A stretch of DNA of 64,000 bases, taken from Lachnospiraceae bacterium UBA7160 (GTDB taxonomy: Bacteria; Bacillota; Clostridia; Lachnospirales; Lachnospiraceae). Where the stretch lies: positions 1-64,000 of the forward strand of contig DKWE01000001.1 of the NCBI GenBank assembly GCA_002491565.1, given 5' to 3'. The notes under the pieces are model-generated. The model worked only from the letters and a program-made list of their open reading frames with translations. It made no database searches and was not told where the DNA came from. This document shows positions 34,476 to 44,466 of this stretch, in pieces (positions within the stretch are counted from its first letter, which is position 1; each line of letters begins with the position of its first letter). The position numbers and the translations under genes were made by a program.

Positions 34476-35375
34476 ATGGACGGAAAAATAAAACGTAAAA
34501 TACGTTCTTCCAGATCAGACCGGATTTTTGATATTATCATTTATGCCCTGGCAATCATCTTAATTTTGATTGTAGTATATCCTCTCTGGTTTGTTTTCAT
34601 TGCTTCCTTCTCAAATCCTTCCGATATCGCAGGCGGTCAGGTTTTCTTCTGGCCCCGGGAATGGATACTGGATGGCTATCAGGAGCTTTTTAAGCAATCC
34701 TCGATCTGGACCGGATACCGGAATACGCTGATTTATACGGCTCTCGGAACCGCTTTCGGCCTGTTTATCAATGTAACTGCCGGATTTGCACTGTCCAGGA
34801 AAGAGCTCTACGGCAGGAAATTTTTGAGTGTGCTCTACCTTATCCCGATGTTTATCTCCGGCGGATTGATCCCTACCTTTCTGGTGGTAAAACAGTTCGG
34901 CCTCGTAGACAACTTCTGGGTAATGGTAGTTCCCTTTGCACTCTCCAGCTACAATATCATTGTGGCACGAACCTTTTTTAACAACAGCCTGCCGGAAGGC
35001 CTGTGGGAAGCCGCCCAGATTGACGGATGCGGAACGATCCGCTACTTCCTACAGTTCGCGCTGCCTCTGTCCAAAGCAGTCCTTGCCGTCATTGGACTGT
35101 GGACGGCTGTCGGCATCTGGAATTCCTGGTTCAACGCACTGATTTACCTGAACGATGAAACACTCCAGCCCCTGCAGCTGATTATGCGGCGCATTCTGAT
35201 TCTGAATGCCTCTCTCCTGGGGACAGCGGGAAAGGCGGCCGTGGAAATGAAAAACAAATCCGATATGATGCGCTATGGCTCTATCGTTATTTCCACACTT
35301 CCGGTTATGTGCCTGTACCCGTTTTTGCAGAAATATTTTAATCAAGGTGTTATGGTAGGATCCATAAAAGAATAA
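34476..35375 (+). CDS. CUT1 sugar ABC transporter permease (YtcP type)
   Basis: 299 residues with six membrane helices and the EAA motif GLWEAAQIDGCGTIRYFLQFALPLSK. Forms the membrane channel with the preceding permease, from which it is separated by 13 bp. Ribosome site GAGGAGG. The C-terminal GVMVGSIKE ending is typical of this subfamily. Confidence 0.93.
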   Translation: MDGKIKRKIRSSRSDRIFDIIIYALAIILILIVVYPLWFVFIASFSNPSDIAGGQVFFWPREWILDGYQELFKQSSIWTGYRNTLIYTALGTAFGLFINVTAGFALSRKELYGRKFLSVLYLIPMFISGGLIPTFLVVKQFGLVDNFWVMVVPFALSSYNIIVARTFFNNSLPEGLWEAAQIDGCGTIRYFLQFALPLSKAVLAVIGLWTAVGIWNSWFNALIYLNDETLQPLQLIMRRILILNASLLGTAGKAAVEMKNKSDMMRYGSIVISTLPVMCLYPFLQKYFNQGVMVGSIKE

Positions 35376-35401
35376 AATCATTTATTAAGGAGGAACAACT
35401 C

Positions 35402-36985
35402 ATGAAAAAGAAACTGATCAGCGCTCTTCTTGGCGTAACAATGGCAGCAGGTATGATCACCGGCAACTGCAGCACTCTGCTGGCAGATGAGGGTGACGGA
35501 AAGCAGTTTTCCGTCCTGATCACCCGGTCAGACTGGGGAGACTCCGATCTGTCCCTGGAAGGCTTTGTAGCTGAATCTCAGGAAAAGGCCGGCGTAGACA
35601 TTGACTGGCAGGTTTATCTGGATACCGAGTGGGGAGATAAGAAAAGTGTCGTACTCGCCAATAACGACCTGCCGGATGCTTTTCTGGGCGCGCTGAACTC
35701 CACGGATGTGAACAGAAATAAAGAACTGTTCATTCCTCTGGAGGATCTGATTGCAGAAAACATGCCCAATCTGAGTAAGATTTTCGAAGAAAATCCGGAA
35801 TTCAAGGCGTTCGCAACTGCTGCTGACGGCCACATCTGGGGGCTTCCGCAGAAAAAGGCAAACCGTCCAAAGATCCGTTACCAGATGTTCATCAATCAGG
35901 TATGGCTGGACAACCTGGGCCTTGAGATGCCGGATACCTGGGAGGAATTCCAAAATGTGCTGAAGGCCTTCAAAGAGCAGGATGCGAACGGAAACGGTGA
36001 CCCGAATGATGAAATCCCCTTTGGCGCCGGACATGGAAGTGCGATTAACGCGTTTATTCTTCCTTTCCAGCACAGCGGCGACGCCGGACATGACGCTTTC
36101 GGTACAGGCTCCGATACAAAATTCTATTTCATGACCCTGGAAGACGGACAACCTGCGTTTCTTCCTACCCTCGAAGGCTACAAGGAAGGAATTCGCTGGA
36201 TGAGCGAGTGCTACCAGGAGGGACTGATTGATCAGGAACTCTTTACACAGGATGATTCCATGAAAAACGCAAAAGCTACCAATGACGAAGCGCCTCTTGT
36301 TGGGGTGGCCAATGTATGGACTCCGGACTCCTTCTTCGGCAAATGGGCGGAGCAATATGTAGCTATGCCTGCTCTTGCAGGTCCTGACGGTCAGAGAGCG
36401 GTACACAGCATGCCGGAGATGGGTGACTGTGAGCCTGAAACGTTCTGGATCACAAAGAATTGCGAGGATCCTGCTTCCCTTCTTGCCTGGATCGATGAAT
36501 TCTACACCGACGATGCGGCAGTACAGCTTTACTATGGTTCGTTTGGCGTCGGCTCCCAGAAAAATGAAGACGGGACTTATACCATCATCACTCCTCCGGA
36601 TGGAGAAAGTGCGGATACCTGGGCCTGGAAAACCAGCTTCCGTGAGGCAGGCCCGAAATACGCTTCCGATGACCTGAATTCCAGAATCACGATGGAACTG
36701 GATAACGAGGGCGATGCTCTGAAACTGAAGCTCGCTGAAGATCTGGTGCAGTATGTAATTCCGGAATTCCCGCAGATCAGCTACACGGAAGAGGAGCTGA
36801 GCGTACTCTCTGCCTATTATGTGGACATTGAGACTTATGCCAAGACCATGCAGGCGCAGTGGATTACCCAGGGTGGTATCGACGAAGAATGGGACGCTTA
36901 TCTGGAGCAGCTGGATATGATGCAGCTTGGGCAGATCATGGATGTAGTCACACAGGCATACGACCGTTTTAAGGGCGAGGATTAA
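35402..36985 (+). CDS. Extracellular sugar-binding protein (family 1, LipO-like)
   Basis: 527 residues, the long form typical of YtcQ/LipO partners of LplB/YtcP permeases. An export signal covers residues 1-28. A cysteine at 22 (TGNC) could be a lipidation site, but its lipobox is poor, so anchoring is uncertain. It should capture an oligosaccharide for the two permeases. The strong AAGGAGG site suits the high level such proteins need. The GH31 gene begins 4 bp after its stop. Confidence 0.9.
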   Translation: MKKKLISALLGVTMAAGMITGNCSTLLADEGDGKQFSVLITRSDWGDSDLSLEGFVAESQEKAGVDIDWQVYLDTEWGDKKSVVLANNDLPDAFLGALNSTDVNRNKELFIPLEDLIAENMPNLSKIFEENPEFKAFATAADGHIWGLPQKKANRPKIRYQMFINQVWLDNLGLEMPDTWEEFQNVLKAFKEQDANGNGDPNDEIPFGAGHGSAINAFILPFQHSGDAGHDAFGTGSDTKFYFMTLEDGQPAFLPTLEGYKEGIRWMSECYQEGLIDQELFTQDDSMKNAKATNDEAPLVGVANVWTPDSFFGKWAEQYVAMPALAGPDGQRAVHSMPEMGDCEPETFWITKNCEDPASLLAWIDEFYTDDAAVQLYYGSFGVGSQKNEDGTYTIITPPDGESADTWAWKTSFREAGPKYASDDLNSRITMELDNEGDALKLKLAEDLVQYVIPEFPQISYTEEELSVLSAYYVDIETYAKTMQAQWITQGGIDEEWDAYLEQLDMMQLGQIMDVVTQAYDRFKGED

Positions 36986-36989
36986 ACGG

Positions 36990-38987
36990 ATGAATTACTT
37001 TGAGAGAAATGACAATGCCCTGATTTTTCGCCAGGAGGGTGAAACTGTCCGGATCGAGGGCTGGCAGAATAACAGCCTCCGTGTCCGTTCCTGTATGATG
37101 GGAGAGATCCGGGAGGGAAGCGCTGCGCTTCTCCCCGCTCCTTCCTGTTCTCCGCAAATTGAGATCGGAGAGACGGAGGCATCTATCACAAATGGAGCAA
37201 TAAAAGCAGTGCTCCGGGTAGATGCCTGGAGAAAAAGCCTCCAGATTACTTATTACAATCGAAAGGGCGAAACCCTGTTGTCTGAGATTCCAAGCGGAGG
37301 GGCCCTGTGCCTGAAAGCCAGACAGTTCCAGTCTCTGCCAGGAGGCAGCTACCGGCTGAAGGTTTCCTTTCTGTCCAACCCGGAAGAAAAAATCTATGGC
37401 ATGGGACAGTATCAGCAGGAACTCATGGATTTGAAGGGCTGCAATCTGGAACTGGCACACCGGAATTCCCAGGCCAGCATTCCCTTCTACCTTTCCAGTC
37501 TCGGATATGGATTTCTGTGGAATAACCCGGCTGTCGGAGAGGTACACTTCGGCACAAATACTACCGAGTGGCTGGCCCGTTCCACCAGGCAGATGGATTA
37601 CTGGATTACCGCCGGAAATACTCCCGCCGAAATCGAGGAAAACTACGCAAATGCCACTGGTAAGGCTCCCATGATGCCGGAATATGGGCTTGGCTTCTGG
37701 CAGTGCAAGCTCCGTTACTACAACCAGCAGGAAGTCATCGATGTTGCAGCAGAGTATAAAAAGCGTGGAATTCCTCTGGATGTTCTTGTCATTGATTATT
37801 ATCACTGGCCACGCTGCGGCGATTACCGCTTTGATGAGGAGTATTTCCCGGCTCCTGCTGATATGGTTAAAGCGCTTCATGACATGGGAATTGAAACGAT
37901 GGTCTCTATCTGGCCTCAGGTAGACTGGCGCAGTGAAAATTATGAGGAGATGAAACAGCAGGGGCTGCTTGTCACCAGCAAAGCCGGCGTAGATGTGCAA
38001 ATGAATTTTCATGGAAACAATGTGTTCATGGATGCTACGAATCCCCGCACCAGAAGCTATGTATGGGAAAAATGCAAGAAGAACTACGCGGACCTTGGCA
38101 TCCGGACTTTCTGGCTCGATGAGGCCGAACCGGAATTCGCCACCTATGATTATGAGTGTTACCGCTATCACGCTGGAACCGTCGAAGAAATCGGAAACAT
38201 CTATCCCAGAGAATATTCCCGGCTATTCTACGAGGGCCAGCGAGAAAACGGTCAGGATGACATCGTCAATCTGGTTCGTTGTGCCTGGGCGGGAAGCCAG
38301 CGGTATGGAGCGCTCGTATGGTCCGGTGATATCTTCTCCTCCTATGAGGATTTCCGCAAACAGATCTGCGCAGGGCTTCATATGGGACTTGCTGGAATTC
38401 CATGGTGGACTACGGATATCGGAGGATTCCATGGGGGTGTGACAGACAGCCCGGATTTTCAGGAGCTTCTGGTGCGCTGGTTCCAGTTCGGAACCTTCTG
38501 CCCGGTTATGAGACTCCACGGCTGCCGCATGCCGGACCGCCCTATCATCAATCAGGCCGGCGAGGTGCGTGAACGCACTGGTGCGGACAACGAGGTATGG
38601 AGCTTCGGTGAAAAAAACTATGAAATTCTGGTAAAGTATATTAAAATTCGTGAGATGATGCGCGATTATTCCAGGAGTCTGATGCGAGAAGCGCATGAAA
38701 AGGGAGCACCCGTCATGCGTACTCTGTTTTATGAATTCCCCGAAGATAAAAACTGCTGGGATATCAAGGATGCCTATCTCTACGGCAGTGACCTGCTGGT
38801 CGCTCCCATTGTCTACTCGAAGGCCACCAGTCGGCGCGTATATCTGCCAAAGGGTGCTCGCTGGACGCTCTGCTCTACCGGAGAAATATGGGAAGGCGGG
38901 CAGACTGTAGAAGTAAATGCCCCCATTAGCACGATTCCGCTTTTCCTCCGGGATGGAAAACAGAATTATCTGATCGGGCAAATTTGA
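36990..38987 (+). CDS. GH31 alpha-glucosidase/alpha-xylosidase
   Basis: 665 residues, without signal peptide, so it acts in the cytoplasm on the imported sugar. The GH31 nucleophile is Asp377 in FWLDEAEPE and the probable acid/base is Asp447 in WSGDIFSSY. The WLDEAEPE form resembles the XylS-like alpha-xylosidase branch, so xyloglucan fragments are a reasonable guess, not proven. Last gene of the importer operon. A hairpin with a run of T follows after about 40 bp. Confidence 0.9.
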   Translation: MNYFERNDNALIFRQEGETVRIEGWQNNSLRVRSCMMGEIREGSAALLPAPSCSPQIEIGETEASITNGAIKAVLRVDAWRKSLQITYYNRKGETLLSEIPSGGALCLKARQFQSLPGGSYRLKVSFLSNPEEKIYGMGQYQQELMDLKGCNLELAHRNSQASIPFYLSSLGYGFLWNNPAVGEVHFGTNTTEWLARSTRQMDYWITAGNTPAEIEENYANATGKAPMMPEYGLGFWQCKLRYYNQQEVIDVAAEYKKRGIPLDVLVIDYYHWPRCGDYRFDEEYFPAPADMVKALHDMGIETMVSIWPQVDWRSENYEEMKQQGLLVTSKAGVDVQMNFHGNNVFMDATNPRTRSYVWEKCKKNYADLGIRTFWLDEAEPEFATYDYECYRYHAGTVEEIGNIYPREYSRLFYEGQRENGQDDIVNLVRCAWAGSQRYGALVWSGDIFSSYEDFRKQICAGLHMGLAGIPWWTTDIGGFHGGVTDSPDFQELLVRWFQFGTFCPVMRLHGCRMPDRPIINQAGEVRERTGADNEVWSFGEKNYEILVKYIKIREMMRDYSRSLMREAHEKGAPVMRTLFYEFPEDKNCWDIKDAYLYGSDLLVAPIVYSKATSRRVYLPKGARWTLCSTGEIWEGGQTVEVNAPISTIPLFLRDGKQNYLIGQI

Positions 38988-39026
38988 ACCTTGAAATTTT
39001 ACTATTCACCATAACAGACGTTCAAG

Positions 39027-39066
39027 AACACGGCATTCTCCAGATAGAGAGCGTCGTGTTTTTTTG
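39027..39066 (+). terminator. Terminator of the GH31 operon
   Basis: AACACG (39027-39032) pairs with CGTGTT (39055-39060), with further inner pairing, followed by a run of T. Confidence 0.7.
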
Positions 39067-39209
39067 CTTTTTTCCCGACTGCTTTTCTTTACGTTTCGCG
39101 CAGTATCCTATGACCCAAAAAAATCGCCCCGCAGAGTCAGCGGCGCGCTTCGGAGGGGGTGGGACTGCCGCAGGTACGGCAGCCCCAAAAAGTGTGTGTG
39201 ATATATAGG

Positions 39210-39245
39210 AAAGGCGTCCTTATCCCTGTGGATAAGAACGCCTTT
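39210..39245. terminator. Terminator downstream of pheT
   Basis: Arms AAAGGCGT-c-CTTATCC and GGATAAG-a-ACGCCTTT form a 15-bp stem with one mismatch and a 4-nt loop. It lies 190 bp past the pheT stop and may work in both directions. A GC-rich CTGCCG-caggta-CGGCAG hairpin lies just upstream at 39167-39184. The remaining gap 38988-39436 has no gene. Confidence 0.6.
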
Positions 39246-39436
39246 GTCCTACCTTGTTTACAGAATAGACTCTACCACTCCGGACAAGATTTGTCAATCA
39301 TTTTTTTGTGCTCACTGCTGCACGCCTGCGCTCATACCGCAACCAATTCTTTCTCTTTCACCAGCATAGCGGAAGCCAACAGAATCAGCGTGGACTATCC
39401 CCTTTGTGTCATTACTGACTTGATCCTCATTCCATT

Positions 39437-41881
39437 TTACTGCATCCGGAGCTCTGCGCCCATCTTCTTGCTGAGCTTCTTCATCACCTGATTTGCGGCA
39501 TTTTCAATCTCCTGGGAAGTCAACGTCTTCTCATCCGATCCAATACTGAGCCGGATCGTCACAGACTTCTTGCCCTGCGGAATCTGTTTTCCTCTGTATT
39601 CCTCCACAAACGAAGCTGCTTTGAGCAAAGCGCTCGCCTTCTTGCTTCCAAGGATCGTGTCATAGATCTCATCCCATGACGCACCAGAGTCAAACAGCAT
39701 GGAGATATCATAGTCCGTCTCCGGATACGCTGCAAGATGTGCAAACCGGTTTGTCCTGGATTTCAGCGGCTTCAGCTTCGACGCATCCAGCTCAAACAGC
39801 ATAACGGAAAGATTCTTGATTCCACACTCCATGGAAACTTTCTTTGCCATCAGCCCCATATCGCCAATCCGTTCCCCGTCAAGGCAGACGTTCAGCCAGA
39901 CAACATTGTCCGCCCACACCGGCTTCTCGTCTTTTCTGAACTCATACGCCTCCATGTGCGTATAGCGCGGCATCAGTTCCAGGACACCCTTCGCCTCCCG
40001 GAAAAGTGTAGTGATATCCTTCGTGCTGCTCGCAAACGCGGCCCCGATATGTCTGCGCTGTCTCGGAAGCGATTCTGTCTCATCGTAGAGGGAAGTATAA
40101 TCTCTGTCAAAGAATACCTGCGCCTCTTCAAAAATAGAGAAATCGTTGAAATAACGCTCATTTTTCACTACCGCCTCACAGAGGTTCGGAAGCAGGGAAG
40201 AACGGATATAGCTCAGGTCCGGAGCCGGTGGCGTTGCAAGCCTCAGGATACCGTCCGTGTTCTGAAGGACTGCGTTTACAAAGACATCATTCATCCACGG
40301 ATAAGTGTAAACCTCCTGCATTCCGCATCGATTCGCAAGATATTCCTTTATCATTCTGATCAGGTTCTTATCCTTCTGATTAATGTCCCCCGTAAATGTG
40401 GTGGTAAACTCTGTCGCCTCGAAATTGTCATATCCGTACATTCTGGCAACTTCTTCCATCACATCGTCCTTGATAGAAATATCTCCGGTGGAACGCCATG
40501 TAGGCGCAGTCACATGCATGTTGTCGCCGTCAATCTGTACCTCAAAGCCGAGCTGAACCAGCTTGCCCTCCATCTCTGCATTCGTGAGATGCTTTCCCAG
40601 CCTCTTCTCAAGCCAGGACAGGCTGACATCGATTTCCGCCCGCTCAAGTTTCTTCACATAGTTGTCGCAGTATCCCGTCACCTTCAGCTCCGGATAGATC
40701 TCTTTAAAATACTTCATGGAAAGGGCAAGCGCCTGTTCGCATCGCTCCGGATCAATCGCTTTCTCATATCTGGAGGATGCCTCTGTACGCGTATCATAGC
40801 GAAGCGCCGTGCGCCGGATCCCTGCCGCTTCAAAATTGGCGACCTCCAGGATCACCCGCTCTGTCTTCGGAAGGATGGAATCCTTCGCTCCTCCCATAAC
40901 GCCCGCGAGCGCGACCGGCCCCTTGGAATCTGTGATCACAAGGTCATCTTCGCCGAGCGTGAGCTCCGTGTCATTTAAGAGAAGCAGTTTTTCGCCCTCT
41001 GCGGCATGTCTTACAACAATATGATCCGTGATATTGTCCGCGTCAAACGCATGGGTCGGATTTCCCGTAGCAAGCATAACATAATTTGTGATATCGACAA
41101 GCGCATTGATCGGACGCATTCCGGCTTTCCAGATTCGGTTCTGCATCTTGTATGGGGAAGGTTTTACGCCGACACCCGACATCTCGACGCCGATATATCT
41201 CGTGCATCTGTCCGGATCTTCGATTTCCACCCGGAAATCAGACGGAACATCTCCCTCAAACGGTCTGATCTCTTTCAGAGGCAAATCATAGAGGGCTGCG
41301 ATCTCACGGGCGATTCCGTAATGTCCCCAGAGATCCGGTCGGTTTGTCATCGATTTATTGTCGATCTCAAGAATCACATCGTCCATATCCAGCGCTTCTG
41401 CCAGCGAAGTGCCTGCCGGCACATCAAATGCAGAGAGATCCAGAATCTCTGCTTCCTGCTTCGCCGGGAAGAGCTCCCCAAGGCCAATCTCATCCGACGC
41501 ACAGATCATGCCGAATGACTCGACGCCGCGAAGCTTTGAATTCTTGATTACGACCGGTTCTCCTTCTCCATGCCAGCGCACAACGGCTCCCGGGCAGGAC
41601 ACGGCAACGCGCATTCCCTCTGTCAGATTGATGCCGCCGCAGACGATACCCTTACTCTCTCCTCCGCCGATATCTACCTTGCACACTCTTAACCGTTCTG
41701 CATTTGGGTGGGGCTCGACTTTTTCGATCACTCCGACGACCATATGATCAAACCGACGTGCAAGATATTCCACATCCTCCACTTCCACCGTGGACATGGT
41801 CAGGTCATACGCCAATTTTTTCAGATCCGCATCCTCAGGGATCGCCACATAATCCTTAATCCATGATAATGATAACTTCAT
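39437..41881 (-). CDS. pheT: Phenylalanyl-tRNA synthetase beta subunit
   Basis: 814 residues, the normal length. Domain order: N-terminal tRNA-binding (EMAP-like) domain about 40-150 (VVGVIEKVEPHPNAERLRVCKVDIG), B3/B4 editing domain about 210-380 (NALVDITNYVMLATGNPTHAFDAD), B5 about 405-475, the core, and the C-terminal ferredoxin-fold anticodon domain (RFAHLAAYPETDYDISMLFD). With PheS it forms the alpha2-beta2 enzyme charging tRNA-Phe. It follows pheS by 11 bp and shares its T-box control. Confidence 0.97.
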   Translation of the reverse strand: MKLSLSWIKDYVAIPEDADLKKLAYDLTMSTVEVEDVEYLARRFDHMVVGVIEKVEPHPNAERLRVCKVDIGGGESKGIVCGGINLTEGMRVAVSCPGAVVRWHGEGEPVVIKNSKLRGVESFGMICASDEIGLGELFPAKQEAEILDLSAFDVPAGTSLAEALDMDDVILEIDNKSMTNRPDLWGHYGIAREIAALYDLPLKEIRPFEGDVPSDFRVEIEDPDRCTRYIGVEMSGVGVKPSPYKMQNRIWKAGMRPINALVDITNYVMLATGNPTHAFDADNITDHIVVRHAAEGEKLLLLNDTELTLGEDDLVITDSKGPVALAGVMGGAKDSILPKTERVILEVANFEAAGIRRTALRYDTRTEASSRYEKAIDPERCEQALALSMKYFKEIYPELKVTGYCDNYVKKLERAEIDVSLSWLEKRLGKHLTNAEMEGKLVQLGFEVQIDGDNMHVTAPTWRSTGDISIKDDVMEEVARMYGYDNFEATEFTTTFTGDINQKDKNLIRMIKEYLANRCGMQEVYTYPWMNDVFVNAVLQNTDGILRLATPPAPDLSYIRSSLLPNLCEAVVKNERYFNDFSIFEEAQVFFDRDYTSLYDETESLPRQRRHIGAAFASSTKDITTLFREAKGVLELMPRYTHMEAYEFRKDEKPVWADNVVWLNVCLDGERIGDMGLMAKKVSMECGIKNLSVMLFELDASKLKPLKSRTNRFAHLAAYPETDYDISMLFDSGASWDEIYDTILGSKKASALLKAASFVEEYRGKQIPQGKKSVTIRLSIGSDEKTLTSQEIENAANQVMKKLSKKMGAELRMQ

Positions 41882-41892
41882 TTTCTCTCTCC

Positions 41893-42930
41893 TTATCTAA
41901 ACTGTTTCAGGAATCTTAAGTCAGCGCTGTGGAACAGCCTTACATCGTCAACGCCATAGCGCATCATGACAAGACGGTCCAGACCAATATTTACATAAAA
42001 GCCTGTATACTCATCGGGATCAAGTCCTGCTGCCCGGAGCACGTTCGGATGCGGGGAACCGCCCGGCATTACTTCGATCCATCCTACATGTTTGCAGACG
42101 CTGCAGCCCTTGCCGCCGCACACCTGGCACTGCATGTCGATCTCAAATCCCGGCTCCACGAACGGGAAGAAACCGGCGCGCATCCTCACCGGCACATCTG
42201 TCCCGAATACCTTGCTGAGTATGCTCTTGATCATGACCTTGCCCGCCGTAAATGTAATGTCTTTGTCTACAATGAGCGCTTCATACTGAAAAAACGCTCT
42301 CTCATGGTGGGCATCCGTCGTCTCGTTTCTGTACACGCGGCCCGGATAGACAAAGCGGTACGGCGGTTTGTGTGTCTGCATGTAGCGAACACTCCCGCCT
42401 GTCAGGTGCGGGCGCAGGCAAAGCTTTTCGTTCGTGCTTCCACTGTCATGCCCTTCCAGCCAGTACGTATCCATGCTCTCACGGGCAGGATGGTTCGGCG
42501 GGAAATTCAGCTTGTCAAACGCGTACATCTCGCTTGTGATTTCATCCTCCTCGAAGATCTCAAATCCCATGGAGCGGAATGTATCATTCAGGTCATAGCA
42601 CATCTGCGTGATCGGATGAAGACCGCCGCCGGACGGCAGGATTCCCGGGACAGAGCAGTCAAAATCCGGTGATACTTCCGAAGCCTTCAGCTTCAGTTCT
42701 ACCCGTTTCCCATCAATCAGTTCCTTGACCTCATTCTTTGCCTGATTCAGAAGCTTGCCCATTTCAGGACGGAAAGACACATCCAGCGTTGGGATCTCCT
42801 TCATCAGAAGACTCAGCAGCCCCTGCTTTCCGATATACGCGCCCTTTACATGCTGCAATTCCCCTTCATTTGCCGCTTCAATAATCTTGTTTTTTGCTTC
42901 GGATAAAATGCTGTTGATTTTATCTTTCAT
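41893..42930 (-). CDS. pheS: Phenylalanyl-tRNA synthetase alpha subunit
   Basis: 345 residues. It carries the N-terminal coiled coil that grips tRNA and the class II catalytic core with motif 2 (FRSMGFEIFEEDEI ... HHERAFFQYEALIVD) and motif 3 (GLDRLVMMRYGVDDVR). An unusual feature for PheS is a small Cys set, CQVCGGKGCSVC, between them, found in many Clostridia. The start ATG follows GGGAGAAACGTA; the frame runs 90 bp upstream into the leader and is not translated. Expression is set by the T-box leader ahead of it. Confidence 0.96.
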   Translation of the reverse strand: MKDKINSILSEAKNKIIEAANEGELQHVKGAYIGKQGLLSLLMKEIPTLDVSFRPEMGKLLNQAKNEVKELIDGKRVELKLKASEVSPDFDCSVPGILPSGGGLHPITQMCYDLNDTFRSMGFEIFEEDEITSEMYAFDKLNFPPNHPARESMDTYWLEGHDSGSTNEKLCLRPHLTGGSVRYMQTHKPPYRFVYPGRVYRNETTDAHHERAFFQYEALIVDKDITFTAGKVMIKSILSKVFGTDVPVRMRAGFFPFVEPGFEIDMQCQVCGGKGCSVCKHVGWIEVMPGGSPHPNVLRAAGLDPDEYTGFYVNIGLDRLVMMRYGVDDVRLFHSADLRFLKQFR

Positions 42931-42990
42931 TACGTTTCTCCCTTCTGCTAATTTTAGGATTTTCCCTATGAAATCAAATACCCGGCGGAA

Positions 42991-43263
42991 ATAAAAAACA
43001 TCGCCGCCTGCTATTTGCAAAATAACAAGGGACGATGTTCATCGCGGTACCACCCTATTTCAGAGCATTTCTGCTTTACTCTGCACTCTTTTTGTGTATT
43101 AATTCTGCTACACAGACATCCGGCTTAACGCACAATGCTTTTCGCCGGAGAGCTCCTATACTGAAACTTCAGGAAGATTCACGCAGAGTGCTTTCAGCCG
43201 ATGGCACTCTGTCTCTGGAACGCCGCACCTTCCTTACTCACGTATATTCACAGCCCGAAAATA
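42991..43263 (-). promoter_or_regulatory. T-box leader of pheST
   Basis: The minus strand carries the invariant T-box AGGGTGGTACCGCG (43043-43056) with its antiterminator partner. The competing terminator pairs AACATCG with CGATGTT and ends in a T-run at 42993-42998. Uncharged tRNA-Phe would favour read-through. A TTC triplet followed by A in the first stem (near 43164) is a candidate specifier, not certain. Confidence 0.9.
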
Positions 43264-43269
43264 TGCTGT

Positions 43270-43298
43270 ATTATTGCACAGCTTCTAAAATTTGTCAA
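43270..43298 (-). promoter_or_regulatory. pheST promoter
   Basis: TTGACA (43293-43298), 17-bp spacer, AATAAT (43270-43275), starting transcription just before the T-box leader. Confidence 0.7.
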
Positions 43299-43315
43299 TG
43301 GAAAAACTCAAACTG

Positions 43316-44188
43316 TTACTGCCGAAGCTCCTTGCAGCAGGTGATTGCTATTGCGCCCGGTCCGATATGGCAGGAGACGCTCAGCGACAGCGGCTGCATC
43401 ACAATATCATGATCCGGGAATGCTTCTTTTACTTCGCGCTCCCAGATCTTTGTCTCGGTCAGGTCTGTCCCAGAGTAAGCGAGCGCGATGTGCATACCAG
43501 CCGCTCTCTCGTCAGAACCGAAACGCTCCACACAATCCTTGCGGACTGCGTCCAGCATTGTCGCCTTCGCCGCTTTCAGAGTCCGGCTCTTTGCATAGGC
43601 ATCGAGCTTCTCTCCCTGGATCTGGAGAACCGGCTTCAGCCTCAGAAGCGTCCCGAGCGCTGCCGCTGCCGGAGTGATTCTACCGCCTTTTTTCAAGTAA
43701 TACAGCGTGTCCAGCGTGATATAGATGCTGGCGTCCATCGCTGTCTCCAGCAGGTAATCCTTGATCTTCTGAGCATTCCACCCTGCATCTGCAAGCGTCT
43801 TCGCATCAATCGCCGCCTGGCGCTGCGTCACAGAAATCCGTTTATTGTCCACGACCTGCACTCTGCCGTCATAGTCCTGCGCCAGCACCGTCGCTGTCGA
43901 GCACGAGCTGCTTAAACCGCTTGACATCGGGATATGAACGATCTCATCATAAGTCTTCAAAAGCTGATCCCACAGCTCCGTCACATCCGTCATGGCCGGC
44001 ATCGAGGTCGAAATCTCTGCCTTCTCACTCAGATACTGATAAAACAGCTCCTGTGTCAGTGTCTTCTCCTCATAGTATAATTTCCCATTAATGTAGAATG
44101 GCATCGGAATCACATAAACGCCCAGCTGCCTTGCATCTTCCTGTGTAATCCCGCTATTGCTGTCCGTCACAATTGCTACTTTCGCCAT
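43316..44188 (-). CDS. DegV-family fatty-acid-binding protein
   Basis: 290 residues. DegV/FakB proteins hold a fatty acid for phosphorylation by FakA during uptake into lipids. Conserved features are VAIVTDSNSGI at the N-terminus, HIPMSSGLSSSCSTA in the middle and a C-terminal HIGPGAIAI loop. The start follows GGAGG; a longer upstream frame (60 residues) is not supported. No fakA gene is nearby. Its 3' end lies directly next to the pheST promoter. Confidence 0.92.
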   Translation of the reverse strand: MAKVAIVTDSNSGITQEDARQLGVYVIPMPFYINGKLYYEEKTLTQELFYQYLSEKAEISTSMPAMTDVTELWDQLLKTYDEIVHIPMSSGLSSSCSTATVLAQDYDGRVQVVDNKRISVTQRQAAIDAKTLADAGWNAQKIKDYLLETAMDASIYITLDTLYYLKKGGRITPAAAALGTLLRLKPVLQIQGEKLDAYAKSRTLKAAKATMLDAVRKDCVERFGSDERAAGMHIALAYSGTDLTETKIWEREVKEAFPDHDIVMQPLSLSVSCHIGPGAIAITCCKELRQ

Positions 44189-44466
44189 ACTAGCCTCCTC
44201 TGTCTCTATCTTCAGCCTGGTTATCCACATAACCACCGCTGCTAAATCTCCAACAAATCTCTGGTCTCTGACGCTCCAACTATAGCACAAAAGTTTCTGC
44301 TCCGCAAGGGCAAAGAGTACCGTTGCGGAGCAGCCAGTCATATCACATAACAGCATCAGCCAGCTCATAGTGTCCTGGCGAAGGACCTATAGGGGGCATC
44401 CAGGGTATGCCAGCTGTTACAATTCAGCCAGCTATTGCCAAAGGAAGCACACTGTCATGTTTTTCT

